64,000 bases of DNA. Origin: Roseibium porphyridii. Lineage in GTDB: Bacteria > Pseudomonadota > Alphaproteobacteria > Rhizobiales > Stappiaceae. The translations under genes were made by a program, and so were the position numbers. Of the stretch, positions 53,729-63,104 are shown piece after piece; position 1 is the first letter of the stretch, and each line of letters starts with the position of its first letter. The stretch spans positions 1,344,001 through 1,408,000 of the forward strand of contig NZ_CP120863.1 of assembly GCF_026191725.2 (NCBI RefSeq), given 5' to 3'. The notes below the pieces were generated by a model. That model ran no database searches. It saw only the letters and a list, made by a program, of their open reading frames with translations, and was not told the DNA's origin.

Positions 53729-54586
53729 ATGCTCCACTTGAACAGATCCGAAGACCTTGAGCCGGAAACACTGCTCCAGCTTTCCGGCGTGGGTGTCAAC
53801 GCTGGCCGGGTCGAAATCGTCAAGGAGATCGCGTTCAGTGCAGCGGCTGGTGAGGTTCTTGCCATTATCGGTCCAAGCGGGTCTGGCAAGACGACCTTGA
53901 TGAGAGCGATAACGGGAGAAAGCGCCTATCGCGGGTCGATCGAGCTGGCGGGACGGGAGGTCAGTGATTTGGGGCCCGGAGAACAGGCTGATCTTCGAGG
54001 CGTTCTGCCCCAGGATTCTCAGATCTCGTTTCCGCTCAATGTCACAGAAGTCGTCGGCCTCGGATTTCCAGGCCGTCAGAAAGAGCGTGTGGACCGCTAC
54101 TTACGGGTGAGCGAAGCCCTTGCGAAGGTCGGATTGAACGGCTTTGAAGAACGATCCTATCAGGACCTGTCCGGTGGGGAACAGCAGCGTGTCCAGCTCG
54201 CCAGAGTGTTGGTTCAGGTTTGGGAGCCCGTCCCGGTTTACGCGCCACCCCACTGGCTGTTTCTGGATGAGCCGGTGTCCAGCCTCGACATAAAACACCA
54301 GTATCAGATCATGCAGTTGGCCAGGGACTACGCAGATAGCGGCGGCGGGGTCGTCACGGTCATGCACGACCTCAATTTGACCCTTGCGTTCGCGGACAAG
54401 GTTCTTGTGATGAAAGACGGATATGGTCTTGCCTTTGGACGCCGGGAAGAGGTCATGACTGCGGAGCTTTTGACGGCAGCTTATGACTTTCCGTTGATGA
54501 TGACGGCCAACGAAAATGGTGATGACCCTTTGGTCACACCCGCACGATTCCGGCCGGGCTCGGGACAAGCGGTGCCCACTGACTGA
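53729..54586 (+). CDS. hmuV: Haem ABC transporter ATPase HmuV
   Basis: 285 residues from ATG 53729, with GAAGG at 53717-53721; TTG 53723 is possible but crowds that site. Walker A GPSGSGKTT, signature LSGGEQQRVQLARVL, Walker B WLFLDEPVSSLD. It carries the insertion between signature and Walker B (VWEPVPVYAPPH) common to HmuV. It ends 3 bp from convergent mtlK. Confidence 0.88.
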   Translation: MLHLNRSEDLEPETLLQLSGVGVNAGRVEIVKEIAFSAAAGEVLAIIGPSGSGKTTLMRAITGESAYRGSIELAGREVSDLGPGEQADLRGVLPQDSQISFPLNVTEVVGLGFPGRQKERVDRYLRVSEALAKVGLNGFEERSYQDLSGGEQQRVQLARVLVQVWEPVPVYAPPHWLFLDEPVSSLDIKHQYQIMQLARDYADSGGGVVTVMHDLNLTLAFADKVLVMKDGYGLAFGRREEVMTAELLTAAYDFPLMMTANENGDDPLVTPARFRPGSGQAVPTD

Positions 54587-54589
54587 ATT

Positions 54590-56101
54590 TCAGCCTGCCG
54601 GTATCCGCCGCTCAGGCCTTGCGTTGCCCGACCCACCTTCGATGTAATTCTGAAGTGTGTCGGCGACGCCGATTGCAGCAATCTGGCTGACCGCTTCGGC
54701 AAATGCACCCAGAAAGCGTGCGTCCTTGCCAAGCGGCCCAAACAGGTCGGGCATTTCGAACGGTTCTTCGCCCTGTTTGAATACACTCACGGCCCAGTTC
54801 TTTAGCAGGACTGAATTGCCGTCTTGCAACTCGATTTGGTGGCCGGTTTCATCCTCACCGAGGCAGTACCGGCACCAAAGGGCGGTTTCAAGGGCAAGCC
54901 CGTCGACGGATTGTTCCTTGTCGAGACGTTCCTGGATTGTCGGCAAGATGAATTTTGGTTGCCGGTTGGAACCGTCGAAACAAAGCCTTGGGATCGTGTC
55001 GCCAACCGCCGGGTTCGAAAATCGGGTCATCACGGTTTCCAGATAAGACTGAAAACTGACCCCTTGAATTGGAGGCACGGTCGGTATCACTTCCTCCTCC
55101 TCAAGTTTGCGCAGATAGTTACGGATCAGCGGATCATTCATCGCATCGTGGACGAAATAGTGGCCGAGCAAAGCAGCCGGATAGGCTATGGCCGCGTGAC
55201 CTCCATTCAAGATCCGGAGTTTCATGAGCTCATAGGGTGCGACATCCTCAACGAACTCGACGCCGACTTTTTCCAGTGGTGGGCGGCCGCTGGGAAATTT
55301 GTCCTCCAAAACCCATTGCCGGAATGGCTCACAAACAACGGGCGCCGCATCTTCGAGATCGAAGGTCTCCGTCACAAGACTACGTTCGCGATCACCTGTC
55401 GCCGGTGTGATGCAATCGACCATTCCACTCGGAAATGCGACATTGCCCTTAATCCAGGCGCTTGTTTCTGCAGAAAGAGCTTCGGCAAAGCCGACAACGG
55501 CCTGTTCTGTCACATGGCCGTTTTCCGGAAGGTTGTCGCAGCTCATGACTGTGAAAGGCGCAAGCCCGATGTCCCGGCGTTTCAGAAGCGCCGCGACAAG
55601 AATGCCGAATACCGTTCTCGGATTGGCAGGGTCATGAAGATCGGCCAGAATTTCGGGATGCCCGGCATCGAATCCACCCGTATTCGGGTCAACGAAATAG
55701 CCACCTTCGGTGATTGTCAGAGATACGATGCGAATGGCTGGATCGGTCAGGCGCGCGATGAGCACTGCAGGGTCTACCTCGACAAAGTCGATCATCGCTC
55801 CGCATATGCGGGCGTTAAGTCCCTCCGGCTCCAGCTCGACTATCGTGGTCAGCCAGTCTTGGTCTGCAAGCCGGGCACGCATGACTTCATCATAGGGCTT
55901 CAGGCCCGCACCGACGATTGCCCAGTCGAGACCTTCACCAAGCTGAAAGAGATTGTCGAGATAGACAGCCTGATGAGCACGGTGAAAATTGCCAACACCG
56001 ATATGAAGAATGCCTGCCGTGAGTTGGGCCCGGTCATATCTCGGGCGGCCAATTCTCGCCGGCAGGGATGAGAGCACAGTGTTGTTCAGTTTTTGTGTCA
56101 T
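54590..56101 (-). CDS. mtlK: Mannitol 2-dehydrogenase
   Basis: 503 residues of the long-chain mannitol dehydrogenase family: HIGVGNFHRAHQAVYLDNL near the N terminus and the signature ELMKLRILNGGHAAIAY. It oxidises mannitol (or arabitol) to a ketose with NAD+. It lies 3 bp after smoS in the polyol operon, matching mtlK of Rhodobacter. Uronate reductases of the same family are the main alternative. Confidence 0.85.
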   Translation of the reverse strand: MTQKLNNTVLSSLPARIGRPRYDRAQLTAGILHIGVGNFHRAHQAVYLDNLFQLGEGLDWAIVGAGLKPYDEVMRARLADQDWLTTIVELEPEGLNARICGAMIDFVEVDPAVLIARLTDPAIRIVSLTITEGGYFVDPNTGGFDAGHPEILADLHDPANPRTVFGILVAALLKRRDIGLAPFTVMSCDNLPENGHVTEQAVVGFAEALSAETSAWIKGNVAFPSGMVDCITPATGDRERSLVTETFDLEDAAPVVCEPFRQWVLEDKFPSGRPPLEKVGVEFVEDVAPYELMKLRILNGGHAAIAYPAALLGHYFVHDAMNDPLIRNYLRKLEEEEVIPTVPPIQGVSFQSYLETVMTRFSNPAVGDTIPRLCFDGSNRQPKFILPTIQERLDKEQSVDGLALETALWCRYCLGEDETGHQIELQDGNSVLLKNWAVSVFKQGEEPFEMPDLFGPLGKDARFLGAFAEAVSQIAAIGVADTLQNYIEGGSGNARPERRIPAG

Positions 56102-56104
56102 TGG

Positions 56105-56878
56105 TCAGCTCATCCAGTTGCCGCCATCGACGTTGTAGGTTTGCGCAACGATGTAGTCGGCATCAGGTGTTGCCAGGAAAACCGCCATCCCGGTGAGGTC
56201 GTCCGCCGTGCCCATGCGGCCGAAGGGCACAGCGGCGCCTACGGAAGCCTTCTTTTCACCCGGCTTCAGTCCTTCGTGTTTTGCAAAGAGCGCATCAACA
56301 CCGTCCCAGTGCTCCCCGTCCACAACGCCCGGCGCGATTGCGTTCACATTGATGCCGTGGCGGATGAGGTTGAGACCTGCGGATTGGGTCAGGCTGATCA
56401 CGGCAGCCTTGGTGGCGCAGTAGACGCCGACGAGAGGTTCACCGCGTCGGCCGGCCTGGCTGGCCATGTTGATGATCTTGCCTCCCTGACCACGCCTGAT
56501 CATGGATTTTGCGGCAGCCTGCAAGGTGAAAAGTGTTCCAGCGACATTGATGCTGAAAAGCCGGTCGTAGCTCTCTCTAGTGATGTCGACAATTGGTGCC
56601 AGGTCGAAGAGAGCGGCATTGTTGATGAGGATATCAAGGCCGCCGGTTTTCTCCTCAATCGACAAGATGGCTGCGTCAATGGAGGACTGGTCAGTGACGT
56701 CGAGTTCGACCGCATAGGCGTTCGGCCCGAGGTCACGAGCTGCCGCTTCGGCTCCTGCCAGGTTGATGTCGCCGATGGCGACAGTTGCACCCTCTGCCAC
56801 GTAGCGTTCGGCAAACGACTTGCCGATGCCACGTGCGGCGCCTGTAATCAGCGCTGATTTTCCTTCTAGCCGTGTCAT
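56105..56878 (-). CDS. smoS: Sorbitol/galactitol dehydrogenase SmoS (SDR)
   Basis: 257 residues. SDR features: cofactor loop TGAARGIG at 13-19, catalytic Ser140, Tyr153 and Lys157 (YCATK). Long stretches such as [36 protein letters not shown] and the end [17 protein letters not shown] are those I know from Rhodobacter SmoS, so the symbol is confident. It oxidises D-sorbitol to fructose and galactitol to tagatose. It overlaps smoK by 4 bp. Confidence 0.93.
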   Translation of the reverse strand: MTRLEGKSALITGAARGIGKSFAERYVAEGATVAIGDINLAGAEAAARDLGPNAYAVELDVTDQSSIDAAILSIEEKTGGLDILINNAALFDLAPIVDITRESYDRLFSINVAGTLFTLQAAAKSMIRRGQGGKIINMASQAGRRGEPLVGVYCATKAAVISLTQSAGLNLIRHGINVNAIAPGVVDGEHWDGVDALFAKHEGLKPGEKKASVGAAVPFGRMGTADDLTGMAVFLATPDADYIVAQTYNVDGGNWMS

Positions 56879-57879
56879 GCCATTCTCAGGCCTTGATTGT
56901 CGAAGCGATGGATCTTCTCAGGGTCTGGCGTCAGATGAACGACGTCACCGTGCCGCAATGCGACTTCGCCGGAAGACCGCACTGTCAGTGGCTCATCGTG
57001 ACCTTCAATTTCGACATAGAGAAAGGTGTCTGAACCCAGATGCTCCGACACGCCGACCTTGCCGGCCCATTTGCCTTCGGTCGCCGAAACACTGAGGTGT
57101 TCCGGCCGAATGCCGATGGTGGTCGCGTCGAATTCCGAAGCATAGGCGCCCATCAGGAAATTCATCTTCGGAGATCCGATGAAGCCTGCGACGAATTTGT
57201 TCTTTGGTGTGTGATAAAGGTCCAGCGGCGATCCGACCTGTTCGATGACGCCTGCCTGCAACACCACGATCTTGTCTGCCATGGTCATGGCCTCGACCTG
57301 GTCATGGGTCACGTAGATCATCGTGGTTTCAAGCGACTGGTGAAGTTCCGAGATCTCAAGCCTCATGTTCACACGCAGCGCGGCATCGAGGTTTGAGAGC
57401 GGTTCGTCGAAGAGGAACGCTGCAGGCTCGCGGACAATTGCCCGGCCGATTGCCACACGTTGTCTCTGGCCGCCGGACAACTGGCCCGGACGGCGTTCCA
57501 GATAGTCTGTCAGATTGAGAACCTTGGCAGCGGCTTCGACCTTTGCGTTCTGGGCGGCCTTGTCGAGGCCGGCCATGCGAAGCGGAAAGGCAATGTTCTT
57601 GCGTACCGACATATGCGGGTAGAGCGCATAGGACTGGAACACCATCGCAAGTCCCCGCTTGGCGGGCGGAACTTCCGTCGCGTCTCTGCCATCGATGTTG
57701 ATTTCGCCCGAAGTCGTGTCTTCCAGACCTGCAATCAGGCGCAGGAGCGTTGACTTGCCGCAGCCGGAGGGGCCAACGAAGACGACGAACTCGCCATCGT
57801 TGATCTGAAGGTCTAACGGAGGGATCACCTGGACATCGCCGAAGCTTTTGGTGATTTGGTTGAGAGTTATCTGGCCCAT
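56875..57879 (-). CDS. smoK: Polyol ABC transporter ATPase SmoK
   Basis: 334 residues: Walker [10 protein letters not shown], signature [14 protein letters not shown], Walker [14 protein letters not shown] and a C-terminal TOBE region ([12 protein letters not shown]), the MalK/UgpC architecture. It energises the SmoFG channel. Confidence 0.9.
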   Translation of the reverse strand: MGQITLNQITKSFGDVQVIPPLDLQINDGEFVVFVGPSGCGKSTLLRLIAGLEDTTSGEINIDGRDATEVPPAKRGLAMVFQSYALYPHMSVRKNIAFPLRMAGLDKAAQNAKVEAAAKVLNLTDYLERRPGQLSGGQRQRVAIGRAIVREPAAFLFDEPLSNLDAALRVNMRLEISELHQSLETTMIYVTHDQVEAMTMADKIVVLQAGVIEQVGSPLDLYHTPKNKFVAGFIGSPKMNFLMGAYASEFDATTIGIRPEHLSVSATEGKWAGKVGVSEHLGSDTFLYVEIEGHDEPLTVRSSGEVALRHGDVVHLTPDPEKIHRFDNQGLRMA

Positions 57880-57890
57880 CTTGGGAACTC

Positions 57891-58721
57891 CTATTTAACC
57901 GCGCCGAAGGTGAGACCGCGAACCAGTTGTTTCTGGCTGAACCATCCAAGGATCAGGATGGGTGCGATCGCCATGGTCGAAGCTGCGCTCAGCTTGGCGT
58001 AGAAAAGACCTTCCGGGCTGGAATAGCTGGCAATGAAGGCGGTGAGAGGTGCTGCTTTTGCGGCGGTCAGGTTCAGGGTCCAGAACGCTTCGTTCCAGGC
58101 AAGGATGAAGTTGAGCAGCATTGTGGAAGCGATTCCGGGAATGGCCATCGGCGTGAGGATGTAGAGAATTTCCTCTTTCAGCGATGCGCCATCCATGCGG
58201 GCTGCTTCCAGGATCTCACCGGGGATCTCCTTGAAGTAGGTGTAGAGCATCCAGACGATGATCGGCAGGTTGATCAGCATCATCACGATGGTCAAACCTG
58301 TTCGCGTGTCGAGAAGACCCAGCTGTATGAACAGGAGATAGATCGGATAGAGCACGCCGACCGCTGGAAGCATTTTGGTCGACAGCATCCACATCAGGAT
58401 GTCCTTGGTGCGCTTGGACGGCACGAAGGCCATCGACCATGCAGCCGGTATGGCGATCATGAGGCCGAGAACGGTCGAGCCGCCGGCAATGATCACCGAG
58501 TTCCAGAGAAAGCGCATGTAGTCGGATCTTTCCTGGACGACCGCATAGTTCTCCAGCGTCCAGTCAAAAAACAGGAACAGCGGTGGGTCGTTGATCGCCT
58601 GTGCCTCTGTCTTGAAGCTGGTCAGGATGGTCCAGAGGATCGGGAAGAAGATCAGAAAACCGATTGCCCATGCGACGGCGGTGTTGATCGTCTTGCGGCG
58701 GGTAGTGACAGAACGTGCCAT
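57891..58721 (-). CDS. smoG: Polyol ABC transporter permease SmoG
   Basis: 276 residues, six spans, MalG-type EAA loop ([20 protein letters not shown]). GAGGAGGG precedes ATG 58721. 12 bp after smoF. Confidence 0.88.
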   Translation of the reverse strand: MARSVTTRRKTINTAVAWAIGFLIFFPILWTILTSFKTEAQAINDPPLFLFFDWTLENYAVVQERSDYMRFLWNSVIIAGGSTVLGLMIAIPAAWSMAFVPSKRTKDILMWMLSTKMLPAVGVLYPIYLLFIQLGLLDTRTGLTIVMMLINLPIIVWMLYTYFKEIPGEILEAARMDGASLKEEILYILTPMAIPGIASTMLLNFILAWNEAFWTLNLTAAKAAPLTAFIASYSSPEGLFYAKLSAASTMAIAPILILGWFSQKQLVRGLTFGAVK

Positions 58722-58733
58722 GTTTTTCCCTCC

Positions 58734-59600
58734 TCAGGTGTCCAGGTTTTTGCCGACGATGCGCATCAGGAAGATGGCAACGATGTTGGCAAGGATGATT
58801 GCGTAGACACCACCGGCAGATCCGAGGCCGACATTCTGACTTTCCAGAACACGCTGGAAGATCAGGTAGGTCAGTGTGCGGGTGCCGAAGGCGCCGCTTG
58901 TGGTCACGAAAATCTCCGCAAAGATCGCCAGCAGGAAGATCGTCTGGATCAACACGACGATTGTGATGGCGCGTGACAGGTGCGGCAGGACAATGAAGGC
59001 GAAACGCGACAGGGGCGGTGCCCCATCCATTTCGGCAGCCTCAAGCTGTTCACTGTCCAGCGACTGAATTGCAGTCAACAGGATCAGTGTCGCGAAGGGC
59101 AGCCATTGCCAGGAAACGATCAGGATAATCGAAAACAGCGACAGATCGCTCAGCCATTCAATTGGCTGTGCACCAAAGGCCTTCCAAAGGTGCGCGAACA
59201 GGCCGTTCACCGGATCCATGAACATGTTTTTCCAGACGAGTGCCGAAACGGTCGGCATTACGAAAAACGGTGCGATCACGAGAATGCGGACGATGCCCTG
59301 GCCCCACATGGGCTGATCCAGAAGCATGGAGAGCAGGACCCCGAAGAAAATCGTGATGAGCAGGACGCCTCCGACAATGATGAGTGTCGTTTGAACACTT
59401 GGCCAAAAGGCACTGGAGGAGACGAAGCGGACGTAGTTGTCGAAACCGGTCCAACCAAGATCACCGCCGCGGAGCGGAAGGTATTTCTTGAACGAAAATA
59501 CCAAGGTCATGGTGAGCGGAATAAGCATCCAGCCGAGAAGCAGAATGACTGCAGGAGCCATCATTATTCGAGCGGCGGAGCGGGAGTGCTGGGTAGCCAT
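58734..59600 (-). CDS. smoF: Polyol ABC transporter permease SmoF
   Basis: 288 residues from ATG 59600 (AAGG seven bases upstream; GTG 59606 is an alternative). Six spans with the MalF-type EAA loop (EQLEAAEMDGAPPLSRFAFI). It is separated from smoE by a stem-loop with a T-run. Confidence 0.88.
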   Translation of the reverse strand: MATQHSRSAARIMMAPAVILLLGWMLIPLTMTLVFSFKKYLPLRGGDLGWTGFDNYVRFVSSSAFWPSVQTTLIIVGGVLLITIFFGVLLSMLLDQPMWGQGIVRILVIAPFFVMPTVSALVWKNMFMDPVNGLFAHLWKAFGAQPIEWLSDLSLFSIILIVSWQWLPFATLILLTAIQSLDSEQLEAAEMDGAPPLSRFAFIVLPHLSRAITIVVLIQTIFLLAIFAEIFVTTSGAFGTRTLTYLIFQRVLESQNVGLGSAGGVYAIILANIVAIFLMRIVGKNLDT

Positions 59601-59679
59601 GGACACACCTTCTCTGTTGACGGCAGTAGTCTACCGTGACGAGCGGGGCTATGGGGAGCAGGTGGGTAGTGTAAAAAGG

Positions 59680-59702
59680 GAGGGCGGAAGTGCTCCGCCC
59701 TC
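59680..59702 (-). terminator. Stem-loop with T-run between smoE and smoF
   Basis: 9-bp perfect GC-rich arms (GAGGGCGGA/TCCGCCCTC), 5-base loop, followed on the minus strand by CCTTTTTA. It is the best intrinsic-terminator shape in the window, yet it sits inside the operon 20 bp after smoE, so partial termination is expected. Confidence 0.7.
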
Positions 59703-59722
59703 GCAGTCGGGGGAGGAAACCC

Positions 59723-61027
59723 TTAGTAGCCGGCGGCTTCCATTTCCTCAGCCGTGTTCGCTTGAGCTTTTGCAAGCGCTTCATCAACGGTCTGCTGACC
59801 GGCAACCATTGCCGAGAATTCCTGACCAGCAGCCGTACCGATGCCAGCCCATTCCGGGATAGCGACATACTGAATGCCGACGTAAGGAACCGGCTTGACA
59901 GTCGGGCTGTCAGGGTTGGCCGCGTTGATGCTTTCGAGCGTCATCTTGGCGAACGGGACCTTCTGGTACTCCGGGTTCTCGTAGAGCGATGTACGTGCTC
60001 CAGGAGGTACATTGGCCCAGCCTTCCTTGGAGGCTACGAGCTCGATGTATTCCTTCGAGGTTGCCCATTCGATGAACTGCTTGGCAGCTGCCTCTTTCTG
60101 GGTGCCGGCCGGAATGGCGAGTGCCCAGGCCCAGAGCCAGTTCGAGCGTTTATCAACGCCTTCCTTGTTCGGCGCGAGTGCGAAGCCGACCTTGTCTGCG
60201 ACCGTGGAGTCGTTCGGGTTGGTCACGAAGGATGCTGCAACAGTCGCATCGATCCACATACCGCACTTGCCCTGCTGGAACAGTGCCAGGTTCTCGTTGA
60301 ACCCGTTGGTGGACGCGCCCGGAGGGCCATAGCTGGTCAGAAGGTTGTTATAGAAGCTGACAGCGTCTTTCCACTCTGGTGTGTCGAGCTGCGGCTTCCA
60401 GTTTTCATCGAACCAGCGTGCACCGAAGGAATTGGCAACGGTGGTGATGAACGCCATGTTCTCACCCCAGCCGGCCTTGCCGCGCAGGCAGATGCCGTAG
60501 ATTTCGTTGTCCTTGTCCGTCATGGCCTTGGCAGCGGCTTCGACATCGCTCCAGGTCGGAGCATCCGGCATCGTAACACCGGCTTTTTCCATGAGGTCCG
60601 TGCGATACATAATCATCGACGACTCACCATAGAACGGTGCCGCATAAAGGCTGCCGCTATGGCTCAGTCCGGCGCGCATTGCGGGCAGGATATCGTCTTT
60701 GTCATATTCGGCCGGCAGGTCGTCGAGCGAGACGAGCCATTCGTTTGCCGCCCAGATCGGGGTCTCGTACATGCCGATGGTCAAGACGTCGAACTGACCG
60801 CCCTTTGCGGCGATGTCCTGAGTGACGCGCTGACGCAGGACGTTCTCTTCAAGAGTGACCCACTCGACCGTATGACCGGTCTTTGCCGTGAAGTCTTCCG
60901 TCAGACCCTGCATACGGATCATGTCGCCATTGTTCACGGTCGCGATCGTGATCGTTTCCGCAAAGGCGCTGGTTGTTGTGATCAAAGTAAGTGCTGTGAC
61001 CGCACGTAATGCGTTCTTCAAATACAT
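59723..61027 (-). CDS. smoE: Polyol-binding periplasmic protein SmoE
   Basis: 434 residues with a signal peptide (ALRAVTALTLITTTSAFAE) and the class I extracellular solute-binding fold (VTQDIAAKGGQFDVLTIGMY; YGESSMIMYRTDLMEKAG; KGGQ and GKCGMWIDATVAAS). GGGAGGA precedes ATG 61027. It binds sorbitol, mannitol or related polyols. First gene of smoEFGK-smoS-mtlK. Confidence 0.88.
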   Translation of the reverse strand: MYLKNALRAVTALTLITTTSAFAETITIATVNNGDMIRMQGLTEDFTAKTGHTVEWVTLEENVLRQRVTQDIAAKGGQFDVLTIGMYETPIWAANEWLVSLDDLPAEYDKDDILPAMRAGLSHSGSLYAAPFYGESSMIMYRTDLMEKAGVTMPDAPTWSDVEAAAKAMTDKDNEIYGICLRGKAGWGENMAFITTVANSFGARWFDENWKPQLDTPEWKDAVSFYNNLLTSYGPPGASTNGFNENLALFQQGKCGMWIDATVAASFVTNPNDSTVADKVGFALAPNKEGVDKRSNWLWAWALAIPAGTQKEAAAKQFIEWATSKEYIELVASKEGWANVPPGARTSLYENPEYQKVPFAKMTLESINAANPDSPTVKPVPYVGIQYVAIPEWAGIGTAAGQEFSAMVAGQQTVDEALAKAQANTAEEMEAAGY

Positions 61028-61095
61028 CCTATGTCCTCCCTGGCTTGGATGTTGACCAAACCTTGAGGCAATAATTACCCGGCGTCAAGAAAAAA

Positions 61096-61109
61096 TTTGC
61101 GCGCGTAAA
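61096..61109. promoter_or_regulatory. LacI-family operator upstream of smoE
   Basis: TTTGCGC-GCGTAAA, a palindrome with one mismatch and a CpG centre, followed by ATTTT. Nearly the same 19 bases (TTTCCGCGTGTAAAATTTT) occur in front of the adjacent LacI-family gene. On the minus strand it lies just upstream of TTGACG (61085-61090), a possible -35. Confidence 0.7.
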
Positions 61110-61112
61110 ATT

Positions 61113-62144
61113 TTAGGCGGACGCGCGTAACACCAACCGAGCTGCGAACAGGGTTTCCTCGCGGTCGTTGAAGGTGCCGCCGGCTTCGATCAGGTTATTT
61201 AATGTTCCGAAGGCATGGTTCGCGACGGAATCATAGTCATGAGCTGCTGTCGTCAGCGAAGGGCAGGTGAACCTGGAGAAGGGGTGATCGTCATGTGATG
61301 CGACCCGCAATGCGCAACCTTCTCCGCGGCCAACCCGAAAACCTTTTTCGTAACAGGCAGATAGGAGTCCGATTGCGAGACGGTCGTTGCTGCAAAGGAT
61401 CGTGTCGGTCGGAAATCCATGCACCTCCAGAATTCGGAGTGCACCCTGGCGGCCAATCTCTTCAAAGGCCCACCCTTCGCCTTCAACCTTGACCACATGA
61501 GGTTCGAAACCGAGCTTGTCCATCATCTCGAGGTAGGCCGCTCGGCGCTTGTTTGCGTTTGGGTTCGCAGGCGTGGTCATCTCGAAAAAACATGGCGGCT
61601 CGCCCGATCGCGTCAGGTATTCGACGGTCTGCGAGACGAAACTGAAATTGTCCGAGCCGACAAATGCCTCGCCAATTCCTTCAATATTACTGTCGAACAG
61701 TACCGTCGGGACGTCCTTGCAGAATTTTTCAATATAGCTGTGGTCCGATGCACGGCCGAGCGGTGCAAGCAGCACTCCGGCTGGTTTCAGGGAGCGCAGG
61801 CTTCCCAGTATGTCGTTCTCCAGGCTTTGTTGACCGTGAGAGCTGAACAGGATCGGCCAATAGCCGGCGTCAATGCAGCGTCGCTCAATGTTTCGGGCGA
61901 TTTCAGCGAAAAAAGGGTCGGCCAGATAGGGAACAACAATCCCGATATTCTTGGTCAGTCGGCGGTTCTGGTTGATCGCAAAGATGTTGGGGCGGAAATC
62001 GTAACGCTCAAGCGCTTGCTCGATCCGTTCACGCGTTGACTGGCGCACGCTGTCAGGATCATTGAAGTATTTCGATACGGTCGGTCTGGAGATCCCGCTG
62101 ACGGCGGCAAACTCCTCCATGTTCCTGATTTTTCGATCCGTCAT
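61113..62144 (-). CDS. LacI-family regulator of the polyol operon
   Basis: 343 residues from ATG 62144 (AAGG upstream; an in-frame ATG at 62168 lacks a ribosome-binding site). N-terminal LacI helix-turn-helix and hinge (EEFAAVSGISRPTVSKYFND; RIEQALERYDFRPN), then a periplasmic-binding-type effector domain (IGIVVPYLADPFFAEIARNI). It is located directly upstream of smoE with matching operators at both promoters. The effector is probably a polyol. Confidence 0.88.
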   Translation of the reverse strand: MTDRKIRNMEEFAAVSGISRPTVSKYFNDPDSVRQSTRERIEQALERYDFRPNIFAINQNRRLTKNIGIVVPYLADPFFAEIARNIERRCIDAGYWPILFSSHGQQSLENDILGSLRSLKPAGVLLAPLGRASDHSYIEKFCKDVPTVLFDSNIEGIGEAFVGSDNFSFVSQTVEYLTRSGEPPCFFEMTTPANPNANKRRAAYLEMMDKLGFEPHVVKVEGEGWAFEEIGRQGALRILEVHGFPTDTILCSNDRLAIGLLSACYEKGFRVGRGEGCALRVASHDDHPFSRFTCPSLTTAAHDYDSVANHAFGTLNNLIEAGGTFNDREETLFAARLVLRASA

Positions 62145-62213
62145 CAGTTGCCTTGACGCTCCGCCCATTATCGTTTCTGGTCAAGTTCTTACTGCCAAGT
62201 GGGCGGCAAAAAC

Positions 62214-62268
62214 TTTCCGCGTGTAAAATTTTTTATTTACAATAGAAACTTTGCATTGGTCGGGTCAA
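62214..62268 (-). promoter_or_regulatory. lacI-family gene promoter and operator
   Basis: On the minus strand -35 TTGACC (62263-62268) and -10 TATTGT (62239-62244) are 18 bp apart. The operator TTTCCGCGTGTAAA (62214-62227) lies just downstream of the start point, fitting autorepression. The rest of the 62169-62432 gap shows nothing else I can name. Confidence 0.65.
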
Positions 62269-62432
62269 GAAACAACGTCGCCAATATTTGCGGGCTATCC
62301 CATCAAATTCTCATGATTGAAGGGAAATCCGGCCACGATATCAGGTGTGTAGGTCACATCGGCGGAAAGCCTGGCGGAAGGCAGGTTTCGTCGCAAACGG
62401 TGCGCGCTCTGCGGCTGGAGGCAGTCGCCTTG

Positions 62433-63104
62433 TCAGCCAAACCAGCGCTTCAGCCAGCGCCGGAAGCCGCTAGTGGCTTCATTCGCGCGCTGTTGAGCAT
62501 TCGCCTTGGCCTGTTCGGCGTTCTCTCCGACATCATCCATAAAGTCGTCGATCCCTTCCACGACCGGATCAATCCGCTTTTTCTTGAAAAGGCTCATGGT
62601 GCGGAGCACGAGCAATGCGAGCGCGGACAGCACCAGGATGAAGATGATGTTGAACCAGGGTATCAGCAGAACATCCGGACCTTCCACCTCTTCGATATCG
62701 ATTGCGTTTGGAAAGATCGTGAAGAGTTCAATGCGCCAGCCGTAATGAGTGACCGCAATCCAGACCTCGTCCTCTTTCTTGGCCAGGTCCTGCGCTTGTG
62801 CAGTGATGTTGCTGGAATCGAACTTGAAATAGGGCGGCCAGCCCCAGTCGGTGTCTTCGTTTCGGTAAACGCGTGGTTTCCCGTCCGGCCAAACCGTATT
62901 GATGAAGCGGACGTCCCTGGTCCAGTTTGGATTGGTTCCTGCATCGGGTGCAGCCCAGAACCAGGACGAAGAACCAATGTCCATTCGTTTGACGTCCGTG
63001 CCGACGATCCGCACGACATCGCGGCCCGGCAAAGTGTAGTGGGCGAATACCACGATGATCAGCACCAGCGGGATGCCAATGATCCATTTAAGATACTTGA
63101 TCAA
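62433..63104 (-). CDS. DUF1523-like membrane protein
   Basis: 223 residues beginning with TTG 63104, overlapping the upstream stop by 3-4 bases. One N-terminal span (WIIGIPLVLIIVVFAHYTLP), a periplasmic domain with the DUF1523-like GRDVVRIVGTDVKRMD and VRFINTVWPDGKPRVYRNED, a second span near residues 145-170 and a basic/acidic helical tail ending RWLKRWFG. Function unknown. Its ribosome-binding GAGG is part of the acidic codon run that ends the upstream gene. Confidence 0.7.
   Translation of the reverse strand: MIKYLKWIIGIPLVLIIVVFAHYTLPGRDVVRIVGTDVKRMDIGSSSWFWAAPDAGTNPNWTRDVRFINTVWPDGKPRVYRNEDTDWGWPPYFKFDSSNITAQAQDLAKKEDEVWIAVTHYGWRIELFTIFPNAIDIEEVEGPDVLLIPWFNIIFILVLSALALLVLRTMSLFKKKRIDPVVEGIDDFMDDVGENAEQAKANAQQRANEATSGFRRWLKRWFG

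Noticed and set aside
54824..56071. 415-residue plus-strand frame opposite mtlK
   Set aside because: No domain, antisense to a well-conserved dehydrogenase.
59690..61009. 439-residue plus-strand frame opposite smoE
   Set aside because: Antisense to a clear solute-binding protein with signal peptide; composition (many Arg/Cys/His) is typical of shadow frames.
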